Below are positions 21,375 through 32,574 of a stretch of 64,000 bases of DNA, piece after piece. The DNA lies in contig WPIO01000097.1 of assembly GCA_009760855.2 (NCBI GenBank), forward strand, positions 1,203,501 to 1,267,500, in the 5' to 3' direction. This DNA is from Cristatella mucedo. Taxonomy: Eukaryota > Bryozoa > Phylactolaemata > Cristatellidae. Made by a program: the position numbers and the translations under genes. A model generated the notes under the pieces. That model had not been told where the DNA came from and did not search any database. It saw only the letters and a program-made list of their open reading frames with translations. The number at the start of each line of letters is the position of its first letter. Position 1 is the stretch's first letter.

Positions 21375-22200
21375 CGCTCATACTTTTGCAACATCCCGTC
21401 GAGGCTTCTATAACTCAATCCTTGCATGTCTTCCTGTCCGTGAAATTGGATGCTAACAGATAATTATACTAAAGTCTTTTGTCTAGCACCATCGTAGAAA
21501 CAACTGTCTATTCACTTGCTATAACATTGACTGCAAGAGAAGCAGTAAAAAAACAGTTGTTGACATGTATCAGACAAAGACGAGCACGCAAAAGCGCACT
21601 TGCGTCGTGCCTAGACCAGCAGGCTGAAGCGCACAAGAAGACACACCGTGGCCACCGACTTGAATCGTTCACTGATTCGTGCACTAGTAAGTATGCAAAA
21701 CACGGAGGAACAGAACGAAGTGCCAGATCATTGGCGCGAAGGTAATGCTGAGCTGAACAGACGAGTCCTCGGCTGCAACTTACTTGATGCAAAGTCAATG
21801 TAGGTGGAAGACTGAAAGAGAGCTCTAAGCTTTCGCACAAACTCGTGAACAAACTCGGAATTGTCTATCTTGTGAGCTATCGCAGCTGCCACCACGTGAT
21901 GCGACTTCTCTCTTTAGATCGGCACCGACTACTCACCAAGTAGCGCATTGACTTCAGGGTTTAGTCATTCACTTCTGGGTCTCCTCATTCTGTTAGTCCA
22001 CCTTATCTCTCTCAAATGCTTGACCCGTAGGCCTTGGCCCACCGTCAGCTCATCTGAACAAGATTGTGCACCTCCAACCGACCTCAAATCTTTTGAAGAT
22101 CTTGTCTTCAATTCGTATGCACACTAAATCCTGGAACTCACAACTGACTGATAGCACGACAGCTCCTAACTTGATGACATTCATTTACTGGTTTCTCCCG
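21375..22200 (+). mobile_element. Old LINE fragments (RT C-terminal region)
   Basis: Around 21385-21445 the sequence resembles the family segment for SRLDFxNSLLAxLP. From 21900 to 22200, broken frames resemble QRIDFRVxSFTSGSPHS, PTDLKSFEDLVFNSYA and NLMTFIYW. Many substitutions, no tail. It lies inside the putative intron 21104-24394. A separate open stretch at 21487-21686 between the two parts has splice-like edges but does not fit the phase of the flanking exons. Confidence 0.55.
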
Positions 22201-22599
22201 GCGTATGCTTCGTTCACATGAATTGTCATTTACATGTATACGCTTGCTGTCGCTTAGCAGCTATTGTTTACTAGTCGTCACTCAAACTTTCTTTTCACCC
22301 TACATACATTTCTCATGTTTAGATTTAGCTCTTTTATGGCACTATAAAATACTACGTTATTAGTATTAGTAGTTTGTAGATACACCAATGTTAAGTTTGG
22401 CTCAATGAAGTAGGCTTCTTTGTAGAATTCTGTAGGTCTTCAATTTAAACTCGTTGCAAGAGACTCCATCTCACGCAATTAAGAGAAGGTGAGAAGCATA
22501 GCTGACTAAGTCGGGAGTGATAGTCAATCTAGTGAGTGGCATAGAAGTAGCAGCTCAGGACTTCTGGAAAGAAGAATGGGCCGTAGTCGGCAGCAGAAA

Positions 22600-22985
22600 A
22601 CGTTGTGAGGAGCAGGTGGGTGTTAGGCTTTGTTTTAATCGTCTTCAAAGAGGGAGATTTTTTCGACGTAAGCTGGGAGTGAGTTTCATGCTTAAAAGCT
22701 TACGAAATAAAGGCACAATCTCTACAAGATCTGAGGTTCGTTAGAAGCACTATCAAACGATTTGAGCCATAAGAGAGGCTGGTACGACGTCTGACCTGTT
22801 TGGGAAGTAGTTCGGATTGGATAACCTGGTGCAAAAAGAATGGAGAACCTCAAAGCGAGTAAAAAAAACTCGCCTTCGATAAGCATGTGTATGAGGACTC
22901 ATGCAGGTCAATAAAATGTGGTGTAATCTGACATTATTGACGTTCATGACGATAGAGCCTAGCTTTACAGCTGAGCAGCAGCTGT
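22600..22985 (-). mobile_element. Old LINE fragment, minus strand
   Basis: Equivalent to the C-terminal coding portion of LINE A on the minus strand: AGAGAGGCTGGTACGACG-like and TCATGCAGGTCAATAAAATG segments align with 2400-2600 and 40640-40860. Very decayed. Confidence 0.6.
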
Positions 22986-22989
22986 AAAG

Positions 22990-23125
22990 TAAAAAGTAAT
23001 GATTAGCTGATTTAAAAGCTTCATTTATTTAGCTGTAGAGCCGTAGCAGCAGCCACCCCATCTAGCAATTAGCAGCAAAGAATTGCTTGCTTCATGACTT
23101 GAAACCACGACCAGGGTCGTGACAT
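22990..23125 (-). mobile_element. SINE S2, minus strand
   Basis: It begins ATGATTAGCTGATTTAAAAG, continues with TTCATTTATTTAGCTGTAGA and ends near GACTTGAAACCACGACC, which reads as a B-box-like region on the minus strand. Same order as the S2 copies at 52797 and 61016. Confidence 0.6.
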
Positions 23126-23298
23126 ACAATTATCATACTCATATGCCAAGACTCGTGGGCGTGTGCGTTTTAGCTACTGAAATCTGTACGATTGGCTGGC
23201 TGGGTGGGTCGGTTGGGTCACTTGGAGAAATACAGCTTTCTATCCCAGATGTCGTCTTCTATATCACAACTTTCTCTGACCATGTTGTACTTGGTGCC

Positions 23299-23440
23299 GA
23301 GCTGGTTTGGTCCAGCGGTTAAGGTGCTCGCCCCGATAACGGTTTGGCTGAGGTCTGGGGCTCGAGCCCCGAGGCATATGTCAAGCGCGTGAATAGAGAT
23401 TAAGTTCTCTTGGGGTGCTGTACACATGAATTATTTATTT
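23299..23440 (+). mobile_element. SINE S1
   Basis: A full S1 layout. The head GAGCTGGTTTGGTCCAGCGG is followed by TTAAGGTGCTCGCCCCG, the B-box region GGGGCTCGAGCCCCGAGG, and the tail TCAAGCGCGTGAATAGAG ... TTCTCTTGGGGTGCTGTACA. It lies inside the putative intron of the 21.0-25.8 kb gene. Confidence 0.8.
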
Positions 23441-23489
23441 TTTGTCATGGAGCATGCTACCACCAACCTTTTGACCATGGTTCCTCTGC

Positions 23490-23570
23490 AGCATATGCAA
23501 GTGCCTAGAAAGAGATTAAGCTCTCTGAAGGAGCTATACAAGTGTATCATTATTTTTATTTTTATAGGTT
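23490..23570 (+). repeat. LINE-A-type tail only
   Basis: GCAAGTGCCTAGAAAGAGAT, then TAAGCTCTCTGAAGGAGCTATAC, then an AT-rich run. The hairpin tail without head or coding part. Confidence 0.7.
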
Positions 23571-23979
23571 TGACTATGGCCACCCAGTGAGTTGGGCAGC
23601 CACCGTGGATAAAGTGGCTTGAATGCCTCCTGGGTAGTTCAGTGATTGGATAGTAGAAGTGTAGGCGCGGCAGCTGACGTCTTTTTTCCACGAACCTCAT
23701 AACGAGCGAGTTTGTGGTTAAAAAAAGCGCATGATGGCTTCAAACTATGTCTTTAAAAAAATCATGGTTTAAGAAACGAGTGCCAGACCTCACAGCTTTG
23801 CGACCAGTACTGGCAAAGCTGGCGCCTCGTAGCTTGGCTAATGGATCGAGGTAGCAGCCTCAGATATCTACAGGTGTTAGGATAATGGCCGAACAAATTC
23901 GAAACCAACATGGTCAGCAGCGAAGGGAGGAGGCATGCGGCGTTCACCCTCCTGCAGTGGGCTGCGCCATATTTCTATG

Positions 23980-23996
23980 CCCCCCCCCCCCCCCCC
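23980..23996. repeat. Run of 17 C
   Basis: An uninterrupted homopolymer, likely error-prone in assembly. A (CTG)n run follows at 24107-24128. Confidence 0.95.
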
Positions 23997-24394
23997 GCTC
24001 GACCGTAACCAACCACAAATATATGTCTTAATTCCACTCGACGATCACTCCACCCGATGTCCGCCCCTCGCCTGCCACGCCTGCTTGAGCGCGAGCCTCG
24101 GTTTCACTGCTGCTGCTGCTGCTGCTGCGACACTACGCAAAAGTTACGGGGGTAGCGTAGCGTCTGTGATGCTGCACGAGTGCGATGTGGTTGTGCGATG
24201 TCTGTGCTGCAAAGCAGACAACCGAGCGTCTCGCGCCACCAACGCGGCCAGCTTCCTTCTGTCGTCAAATCATCGAGTTGAAGCAACTGATGACGCACTA
24301 TATATAGTTATTTTTGCCGGACTCGAGTAGATCAAGCTGTGTACGGCCTGCGTCTTGCTGGTTTGACGTGACTTACTAGCAACTGTTTCTGTAG

Positions 24395-24550
24395 AAGTTC
24401 GAAGTGAGCAAAGTTTTGCGGAATTCCTTCGACTATGTGGAAGTACCCAGCATCGGAAGGATCGTCTCTACCTCAGTCAGACAAGAAAATGGAGGAATCG
24501 CCTGTCAATTTGGCGAAAGCGAATTCGCACGTGAGCAGCAGCAGCCACAG
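24395..24550 (+). CDS. Candidate internal exon, 52 codons, phase 0 at both ends
   Basis: The acceptor CTGTTTCTGTAG ends at 24394 and the donor CCACAG|GTACTT has GT at 24551. The 156-base interval is fully open in one frame, starting KFEVSKVLRNSFDYVEVPS and ending with a Gln-rich EFAREQQQPQ. Good splice edges, a length divisible by three and an open frame make this the best of the short exon calls. It joins in frame with 21008-21103 and 25482-25847. Function not recognised. Confidence 0.45.
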
Positions 24551-24742
24551 GTACTTTCAAAGCGAATTTTCTTTTTAGCGAATAGCCTCTTAAAGCAAAT
24601 TTGACACTTGGTCTCGCATTTGTCTTATCTAAAGATTACTCTGGTGTCATGTAGTTTTGTCTGCCCGCTAGCTTTTGCGAATTACTGCAGAGGTATTTTG
24701 GTGTGTCGGTTAGCCCAAAGAGCTAGCTTTCCTTCAGTTGCT

Positions 24743-24885
24743 GAGCTGGTTTGGTCCAGAGGCTAAGGTGCTCTCCCCGAGCAAGGTCTGGCCGAGGTTG
24801 TGGGCTCGAGTCCTGAGGTGTATGTGAAATGCCTGAATGGAGATTAAGTTCTCATTGGGCGCTGTACAAATGAATAATATTTTGT
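24743..24885 (+). mobile_element. SINE S1 in a putative intron
   Basis: Head GAGCTGGTTTGGTCCAGAGG, B-box GGGCTCGAGTCCTGAGG, tail GTGAAATGCCTGAATGGAGA ... TTCTCATTGGGCGCTGTACA. Same family as 23299-23440. Confidence 0.8.
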
Positions 24886-25048
24886 TGACCTTGTTGTGGC
24901 AGATACGATGGGTTATTTCACACCCCGGCTTTAACCCGTGCAAAAAACCCAGGACCGACCAGTTAAGTTAGCACGCACGTGCATTTAAGATAAGTATCTA
25001 AAGCGCTCTTCAAAAATCCATGAAAGGCTTCGTGAATTTCTCGTCGGG

Positions 25049-25115
25049 TAATAATAATAATACATTTGTATAGCGCCCTCTCAGAACTAAATCTTTTTCT
25101 AGGCACTTTACAGAT
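25049..25115 (-). repeat. LINE-A tail, minus strand
   Basis: (TAA)n, then TAGCGCCCTCTCAGAACTAA and ATCTTTTTCTAGGCACTTTAC. Hairpin tail only, inside the putative intron. Confidence 0.75.
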
Positions 25116-25481
25116 GCTATATTAAAAGCATTACCAAACGATGATTCGTGGTTACATCCGCAAGCTTCAGGCATGGTATAAGCAGGTTCATGCACACGAA
25201 GGATGGATAATGTTGTATTAGCTGAGCCGCCATGCACGACTGATGTGTCAGCGATAACCCCCAAGTTTATTTCGCTACCTCGACTTGTGTGGATTACATA
25301 TACCGTAACAGGCTTCTGTTATGGGATAGTCATTAAATCTGTTACTGGCATGAGTAAGGCAGTTAACACCGGTATCGAACGTGCATCATTCGCGGCGACA
25401 TAAGCAGAGCGTTACCTACTAACAAGTGTTCCATAGCTGTTCCACATATCTGATGCTAACCACCTTATTGATATCTCATAG

Positions 25482-25847
25482 ATTGAACAAGGCGGTGAGA
25501 GAAAAAGACCCGTAGCTGTGAGGCTACGTCATCAACTTGCCCCTCAGTCAGAGCCGGCATTAAGCAGCCAAGGAGGGACGGAAGCGGCTGCAGCTGGAAT
25601 GACAACCAATCTCCCCGGACCAGTCCACGTGCCGCAGCCACGTGGCGCAGAGTCAGGCGGTGAGGCAGGTTACGGACCACCTGGCTGTCGGCTGGCCATA
25701 ATTGAATCTTCCGAGGGAGTTGAAACAAAACAGAAGGACAGTGCGTACATTTCCGGACAGTATCACGAGAGCGCCGACGTGCAGCGAACAACTTCGCTGA
25801 CGTCAGTGGATCAGCATTCCGTGCCTAAAGCAGATATCCAGCTGTAG
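25482..25847 (+). CDS. Candidate terminal exon, 121 codons plus stop
   Basis: The acceptor-like TTGATATCTCATAG ends at 25481. The frame opens with IEQGGERKRPVAVRLRHQLA and runs to a TAG ending at 25847. Composition is polar, rich in Gly, Ser, Gln, Glu and Pro with no hydrophobic core, suggesting a disordered C-terminal tail. Phase 0 at the start matches the exon ending at 24550. No domain recognised. No obvious poly(A) signal lies within the next few hundred bases. Confidence 0.4.
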   Translation: MEQGGERKRPVAVRLRHQLAPQSEPALSSQGGTEAAAAGMTTNLPGPVHVPQPRGAESGGEAGYGPPGCRLAIIESSEGVETKQKDSAYISGQYHESADVQRTTSLTSVDQHSVPKADIQL

Positions 25848-27900
25848 GCACGCCGCCGGCACCTGCTTCGCTTTAAAGCCTGGTAGATCGCAACGACTGT
25901 GTTGCCGTGTCGTCGTCGCCTTCGAAGAAATGTGCGTCGAGCCGAAGGCTTGTGTGGAACAAGCGTCATTGAGTTGGCATAATAGGATGCTTAAATGACG
26001 GTCGCGTACTGAGAAATGACAGTGCTCGAATGCCTTCCGGTCTCCGTGAGGCAGAAAGCACGCACGTGGCTGCCGCTACCGGACTTTGTTCATTTAATTG
26101 TTCAAAGCGGAGGCAAAACTTTTGGGATTTTCATTCCACCGTGGTCCGGTTGCAGGCTGGTAGAGAGATACGAGCAAGCATATTATTTTTTATCGCTTCA
26201 GTTTGACCGTATTTGCATATTATGGAACGACATCGGATTTAAACAGGCTCTGCAAAAGCCAGATAATATTCAACCGACGTGCATGAAATTCCCATCGTGG
26301 TCTAGCTACTAAGACGTAAGAGAAGAAGGTACCCGAGCTTGGCACGCGTGGACACGCTCACGTATAGCCACGTGACTTGCCACCGCCATTAAATCTTACC
26401 GGAGACCGGCTGCAGCTATCGACTGCACTCCCAGGAATTAGCCGTACGAAGGTATCAAATATCAACGAAGTGACATCCAACTGCTAGATGTTTTTCATGA
26501 CAAATCGCTGCTGAAGAAGGTTTTTAACTTGTCGCCTATTTTACAGCAGCTGCATTTAAAATGGGATTCCTTTTTAGATTTTGAAAACTATGCCAAGAGT
26601 CATTTCAATATGTTATAAGAATCTTCGTGGCTGACAGAGTAGGTTGATTATTTTTATTACCGCTCTGGCACAAATACTTGAGCGGCAAATTGAATACTTT
26701 ATTTTTCGTAGCTAGGTCACGTAATTGCTTAAGGCTTTAACCTGAGATTTGAAGAGACAGTGGTTGTTCAAAGAGACCACGAAGAGAGAGAGTTATGTTG
26801 ATGACAAGTGGTGGAAACAAATCCAACGCCACGTTTGATCGACTGTCGCAGCGACGTGTGAATGAAATGATTGTCGCACTTGTACGAAATAGCTGGTCCA
26901 TTATGTTGCGAGCAATTTATTAAGAGGAGGCGACATCGAGCCTCAAATGTCTCAGACCTGTTTCCATGCATTAGTCATGGGATAAAGATAACTTACAAAT
27001 AAACTTGTTCGTGTGCCACACATTCTTGTAAAACAAACTGTCATGTGCGCATGGCCCAATCCTAAAGTTTTGTCTTGTTGTACGTGTTGCAGGTCTGAGC
27101 CGCAATTCACTGGCAAATATTGCCTCCGACTTTTGCTTTTTGTTCTATTTACCTCTGATATACGTAGATGGATGTTTTTCCCACATGGGTAAATATCGAT
27201 AACCATACAAACCACAATAACATATCGAAACGAACTGCCCATTCATTCTATGACGTGGTCATAGGCGCTTCACGAGATGATCAAGAAGCAGTCAGCTGTA
27301 TGAATCTTAAATAAAATCCAGCGAAAGCTACCCACTGACTACCGAACACTGCACCTGTAGTTAGTAGTGCGATCCCGTGGTCTGTGTGCCTTTCAAAACA
27401 GAACTTCTTATAACGTAAGTATTTTAGCCTTGACGGAATATTCTGCGGGCTCTCCTGCCATGCTTTACCAGCACAACCAAATAGTAATCATCTGCAGAAA
27501 CTCCCACATATTTCAAGGTCAAACGCCACTCTTTTGGTCAATTTGCACTTTGCCTATTTTTAAGTTATAAGATACAAATATCGTACGTACGTAGTCTAGA
27601 GAATTCCAGCCGATAGTGGTGGAGCTGTGAGAACGCGGGCGCACCAAAGGCGGTAGGGACTTGCTCTCGCATGCCCGTCCAGACCTCCTGGCAATGGCGT
27701 CCCGTAACGAGGCCAAGGTTCAAGGCATTCCTAAAGCCGCGTTTACATGGTTAATTTTGCTTTTGCACTGCATCGGTCTTCGCGCTTTTTGGTAGTATAA
27801 ACGGTCAGTTTTCCTTAAGTCTTCCTTCTACTTACTACACCCCAGGTTGGTCCTGGACAAAGAGCTTTTCTTTAGGGAGGATGGAAATGGTCCTGCGCCA
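25848..27900. other. No gene recognised
   Basis: Only short frames. The longest plus-strand one (26016-26312) has an ATG but no recognisable motif. A donor-like AAC|GTAAGT occurs near 27413. No transposon signature found. Confidence 0.4.
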
Positions 27901-28396
27901 TGCTAAAACGGCAGCACCAGCTAAATCAGCCATATTATGGTTGATAGTCATTATTCGCAATTATGAGATAATCCATGGCCGATGCCTTTTAAAAAAAAAG
28001 CCGGCGCCACGAGACAGGCAGTCAGCTACGATTCCGAACTTGGCATTAGCATTTGAGCGTATTTGAGCTATAGGCCACTTGAGTGGCACTAGAACCGTCG
28101 GCGTGCGTCGTAGCCGCTGTTGGACGCATGTAGCCCTCCGCTGCTGTCAACTAGATGTCTGCACTCTGGATGGGGCTAAAGTGGCTGCGCTCTTCGTCGT
28201 TGCCCCGTTCCTGCTACTATCGGCATCATACCTGCGTCTATCGATGCAGCGTCTGCAAGCAGCTAGCCGCGCGCCGCTAGGTTCAGGCGTCGCCGGCATT
28301 CGTCGCGCTTCAGCTGAGACTAGCGCCGCTACGAGCGCTTCGTTTGCATTCCAGCTCTGACCGGATTCGGAAGCCGCACAGCGAGCGTTCGTAACA
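27901..28396 (+). mobile_element. 5' LTR of a pol-less LTR element
   Basis: It starts TGCTAAAACGGC and ends GTTCGTAACA, and pairs with 30458-30950 over almost its full length at roughly two-thirds identity by eye. Shared blocks include ATTCGC near the start, TTCCTGCTACT ... TCGGCAT in the middle, and GGCTGAGACTAGC-type sequence near the end. Directly after it, TTTGGTGTCAGAAGTGTGAG resembles a Ty3/gypsy primer-binding site. Length about 496 bases. Confidence 0.7.
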
Positions 28397-30457
28397 TTTG
28401 GTGTCAGAAGTGTGAGATAATTGCTAAGGAACGTTTGCAGTCGTCTTGTGGTAGTGTCATAGCTTATCAGTTTATTTGTAAACGTTGAACCTGCAAGGTA
28501 GACATTTTTGGCTTGTTTAAGTTACGAACCGAACGCAGTATCTAGTCACTGAATAGTGAAATATCTGACTGCTATGCTGAACTAAGAAATAATGAAATAT
28601 CTGACTGCTTTGTCGAACTTGGAGATTCGCAAAAGTCCCCTATTGAACTTCTGCGAATTCCGATGCCGTGCTTAGGAAATAAAAGTAAAATTGGAGAAGG
28701 CTATAGGTTCAACCTTATGCGACATATGAAACTATACTCACGCTATGGATATCACGAGGCGGTACTGGCGCTGGGCAGAACGTAGTAGCTTTCAGGCGTA
28801 CCATTGTGAAAAGTCTGAAGGAAGTGGCAAGCCAACTTCTGAACCAAAAGGTAGAAGTATCTACTGTAAATGTCGCGGCTGACCTGCAGTCAGGTAAAGG
28901 TAATGCAGAGACTAGTGTGTGGCGTAATGCAGAGACTAGTATGTGGCTGAAAATTGTGTGTTAATGACGGCTGCTGCCTTGAACTTAGGTAATGTAATGC
29001 TATGTATCTCCGTCTGTAACTCCACAAAGCCATAAAGACTATATGGGTGTTACGAAGAAGAGTTTTGTATAGCGCACTCACAGACCAAGCGGCTTTCGGT
29101 ACGCATACTGCAGTTAATCAAGCTCTCAACTGCGATAAGGTGACCAATGTAGCGCAAGTGCAGGTCGTAGCTGAAGTGTGTTGACATTGGGAAGCCGAAC
29201 ATACAGCTTGAAAAGCTAGAGATTATGATATTACGCGAAAGCCCAGAGATTGCCGCTGATAGCGTGCACGTGTCTGGTAGCTTAGCCTCGACTGACTATT
29301 TGTGGTGCGAAGTGGTCGTTCTTTCTGAACCAGCCTCTGCGGAGCCAGTGACTGTTGTAACTTGCTTTGAGACTGCTGCTACCATTCGGACTATTGAGGT
29401 TATGGACTGCTGCTCTTACGCTGGACGAGCTGTTTTCTCTCACCGTTAGCCTACTAATTACTGATCATGTCTGCACCACTAGTAATGCGACTGCAGCCAA
29501 GCTTTGCAACATGCCAGACGAGTAACTGTGTTTTAGCTATGTTGAACAGTGTTTTGGCAATGTTAAGTGTTGCGACACTGCTATATGTTAAATGCCGCTG
29601 CTACGCGATGATTACACGATGAGAGGTCTACCTGTCTATGCCGCGAGCTCTATGTTTTAACAACGAATACTTTTCGAACGTTTTCCGACTTAAGGAAACT
29701 TGTACTCTCGTGTGTCATAATATCTGCTTGACTTCTTTTACGATAATATCATTGACTTTGACCTGGTGAATGCGATGTCATCTTTGATTACGCGAATGTC
29801 GATAAATGTCGATAAACGTGGAGCGGTTACGGCCGTGCTACTGAATGCACTTCGGACATGCTGCTGAGACGGCGTAAAACTAAATGCATTCGGTTTCTCT
29901 TCTTGTTAGTTCAAAGTAATTTATGGTTTGCTACATTTCACAAGTCTGCTAGTGGGCATATGCTTGTAAGAGTCGCTGGACACCGGAAGATTTCTATCGT
30001 ACCCGCACACCGTCTTACTGAACTAAATGCAGACAAGACTGGATTGTTTAGGAAATACCAGTACTGAACGTGATAAGGTGAAGACATAATTTCTCATGCA
30101 ATGGCGCAGAGGTCTGCTCCTCTATCGGTTTCTAGTAATATTCTCGTTCCAGTATGAGATCGGTTCAGGTATCTACTAAAATAGTACCAAGGTTAAATGC
30201 GCTCGTCTATCGCCTTCAAAGTGAAGTGTTGACGACCTGAACATATGAACAGTTGATGGTTATGGGGACACTTTGAAGTAAAACTTGTTGGTGAGACTGC
30301 TGCTGGCGAGGAAGTTGAGGTCTAGACAATAACGACAGCTAAGAAGAAGACGTCCCGACAAAGCCTCGGTAGCAATTCGTTGACACGTTGACACTTAATA
30401 TAGCTGGCTGTTTGATTGTTTTTTACTATAGCCGAAAACTGACATTATTTAAGGGTG
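28397..30457 (+). mobile_element. Internal region of the LTR element, no gag-pol
   Basis: About 2.06 kb between the two LTRs, beginning with the primer-site-like sequence and ending in a purine-rich AAGGG before the 3' LTR. There is no RT, RNase H, integrase or protease motif in any frame, and frames are short. Either a non-autonomous element or one too decayed to read. A minus-strand LINE B tail (28998-29115) sits inside it. Confidence 0.55.
28998..29115 (-). repeat. LINE B 3' segment inserted in the LTR element
   Basis: ATGTATCTCCGTCTGTAACT, then CCACAAAGCCATAAAGAC, then GTTTTGTATAGCGCACTCAC and GGCTTTCGGTACGCA. The reverse complement matches the family B tail at 6580-6670. Confidence 0.75.
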
Positions 30458-30950
30458 TGTTAGTGAAACAGTGGCGCCAGCTTAACCATCCAAATTATAG
30501 CTGACAATCGTTATTCGCCAATATGCGATTAAGAGATAATCTATGTCCGAGGCCTCATAAAAAGCCGGGGCCATGAGCTAGACCAGCAGTTGGGGTTTCA
30601 GACTTGGCATTGTTGTTGGAACTGATTTGAGCTCTAGGCAACAGAGCCGTTGGCTTACGCCATGGCTTGAGCACTTGTAACCGTCGGCTGCAGTCGAATA
30701 GACTTGTCAAGCTTGTTAATACGGACTTGGAATGTTAAGGTTTAGGAGCGCTCTTCGTTGCTGCTGCGTTCCTGCTACTGTCGGCATACCTGCTTACACC
30801 TGTGCAACACCTACAAATAGTTAGTCGTGCCCCAGGTTCAGGTATTCGGTATTCGTCGCGCGCGTAGGCTGAGACTAGCACCGCTACGAGCGCTGCGTCG
30901 GTGGTCTAGTTCTGGCCGAACGTGAAAGCCGCACACCGCCGTTTGTAACA
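30458..30950 (+). mobile_element. 3' LTR of the pol-less element
   Basis: It starts TGTTAGTGAAACAG and ends GTTTGTAACA, the TGTTA...TAACA ends expected of an LTR. It is the partner of 27901-28396. The five bases on either side of the whole element (CGCCA and ATGCC) do not match, so a target duplication is not evident. The divergence between the LTRs indicates an old insertion. Confidence 0.7.
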
Positions 30951-31509
30951 ATGCCTTTCACGGTGAATGTACACCTTCCACAATTGGCTTTATCGCCCGC
31001 CGCCTCATCAACTAATGCTTACACAACGAGCTCGTAGTGTCCCATAAACTAAAACGAAGTAAGATCATAAAGGAGTCTTTTGGCATACTTTAATGATTAG
31101 CTGGTATCAAGTAGTCCACCATGTTTTTCAAAGCACCGAAGAAGGTTTGCCATTGACTGCTTCTACGATTAGTCTTTTTCAATTGTTGCCTCGGTTTTTC
31201 CAAGAAGTCGAACCATGCTCAGCTTCTGAGACGTCTTTCAATCTTTCATGAGTCTTAGACAGCCCCTTTGTCTCGATGACGTATGCACCAAAGACAGAAG
31301 CAGGTCAGAAGCAAGGCTTATTGCATAAATGCGGCTTAACTGTGTATTACATTTGGTAACCCTGCATGTATCCATGGCGCTCAAAAATTGAATGTGTGAT
31401 CATTTAATCGTATAAAGTGTACAGAAAATTGTGTCAAAAGAAATACATAAGATTAAGTTGGCAAAATTGTATTTTATTTTGCTTACGCAAAATTTGCTCG
31501 TTTTACAGT
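30951..31509. other. No gene recognised
   Basis: AT-leaning unique sequence without open frames or repeat motifs that I can identify. Confidence 0.4.
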
Positions 31510-32574
31510 TGCAACTCTAGATTGTGTTTGGCTATAACATCGGCAAGAAGAGAAACAATTGTAAAAAGAAGGGGACCAAGCACAGAGCCCCCTGGAGAAC
31601 CCTGTATTTAAGAGGCTCCTCGGATGACTGCTTTAACGCTCTGGAGCCTGCAACTGAGATTTGACCTAAATTATTGCATTGCTGTGCCTGCGATGTCCAG
31701 GCGAGAAGAGTGGCACTCGAGAATGACATGGTCAATAGGATCCAACGCTGCAGAAATATTCAGCAAAGCAAGCAGCGAGACTTTCCTTAAGTCTGCATTA
31801 CGAAGAAAGTCGTTGGGGCACAAGCAGCCATGCTGACTTGGCGTAATGATTGCCTCGAAACCCTTATTGGAACTTACCAGAAAGGTATGAAGTGTTGATA
31901 TAAGTGCTTAGCTGGTTTGCCACTACTCGTTCTAGTGTCTTTGATATGAACGGCAGTCACAAGATTAGGCTGAAGCTGCATAAGCTCTTCTGGTCTAGCG
32001 TGGCCTTCTTAATACGCAAGAAAGATGTAGGGAAGAGAACTGAGACTAAGGACGCAATAATTGCTTTGGTCATTCGTGGAAACAGCAAATCTATGGATTG
32101 CATAAGGGAAGCATAGGTATAGGGTCTAGAGGGCTTGTATTCTTCTTAGAGTGAGAGGTTAAACTCAAATAGAGGTCAGAAATTGTAGGCTTAACTGTCG
32201 ATGTTTGCGTATTGCGAGGCATTGAGGTAGAGGAGTCAAGTGGGCATTCATAGCTTGATAATGAAATCTGTATCATGCTGATAAAGAAGCTAGAGTAGTG
32301 ATCTGCTAGATCACCATATCATACCGATTAGTAGGTAAAGTGCTTACCTGTGAGTGGTGAAGGAGACAGTTGATGGTCGACATCGGAATTTTAAATTTTG
32401 CATGTGTGATTTGACTTTTTTCTATAGCACCTTGAATTGGCTTTTGCTAGAATCGATTGGTACGATCTGCAGATGTCCAAATCAAGCTTGAGCTTCGAAA
32501 ACGTAGCCAGATTGGATTGTACGTCTGCAAATTACCTATATTTTTATAGAAGTTTTACTTCGCCTTTGCTAGGA
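31510..32574 (-). mobile_element. LINE family A copy, RT N-half and linker
   Basis: Minus-strand fragment in broken frames. The part near 31520-31760 corresponds to the segment encoding VPLADVIAKHN, LGPLLF and ALQ in family A. The part at 32091-32276 still reads SHSKKNTSPLDPIP, the conserved linker before the RT. Both ends are truncated. Its upper end touches the (TAA)n tail of the next copy at 32575. Confidence 0.75.

Noticed and set aside
21487-21686. Exon with acceptor TTTTGTCTAG and donor GTAAGT
   Set aside because: Splice edges look good, but it starts and ends in phases that do not fit the flanking phase-0 exons and its length is not a multiple of three. Kept only as a possible alternative exon.
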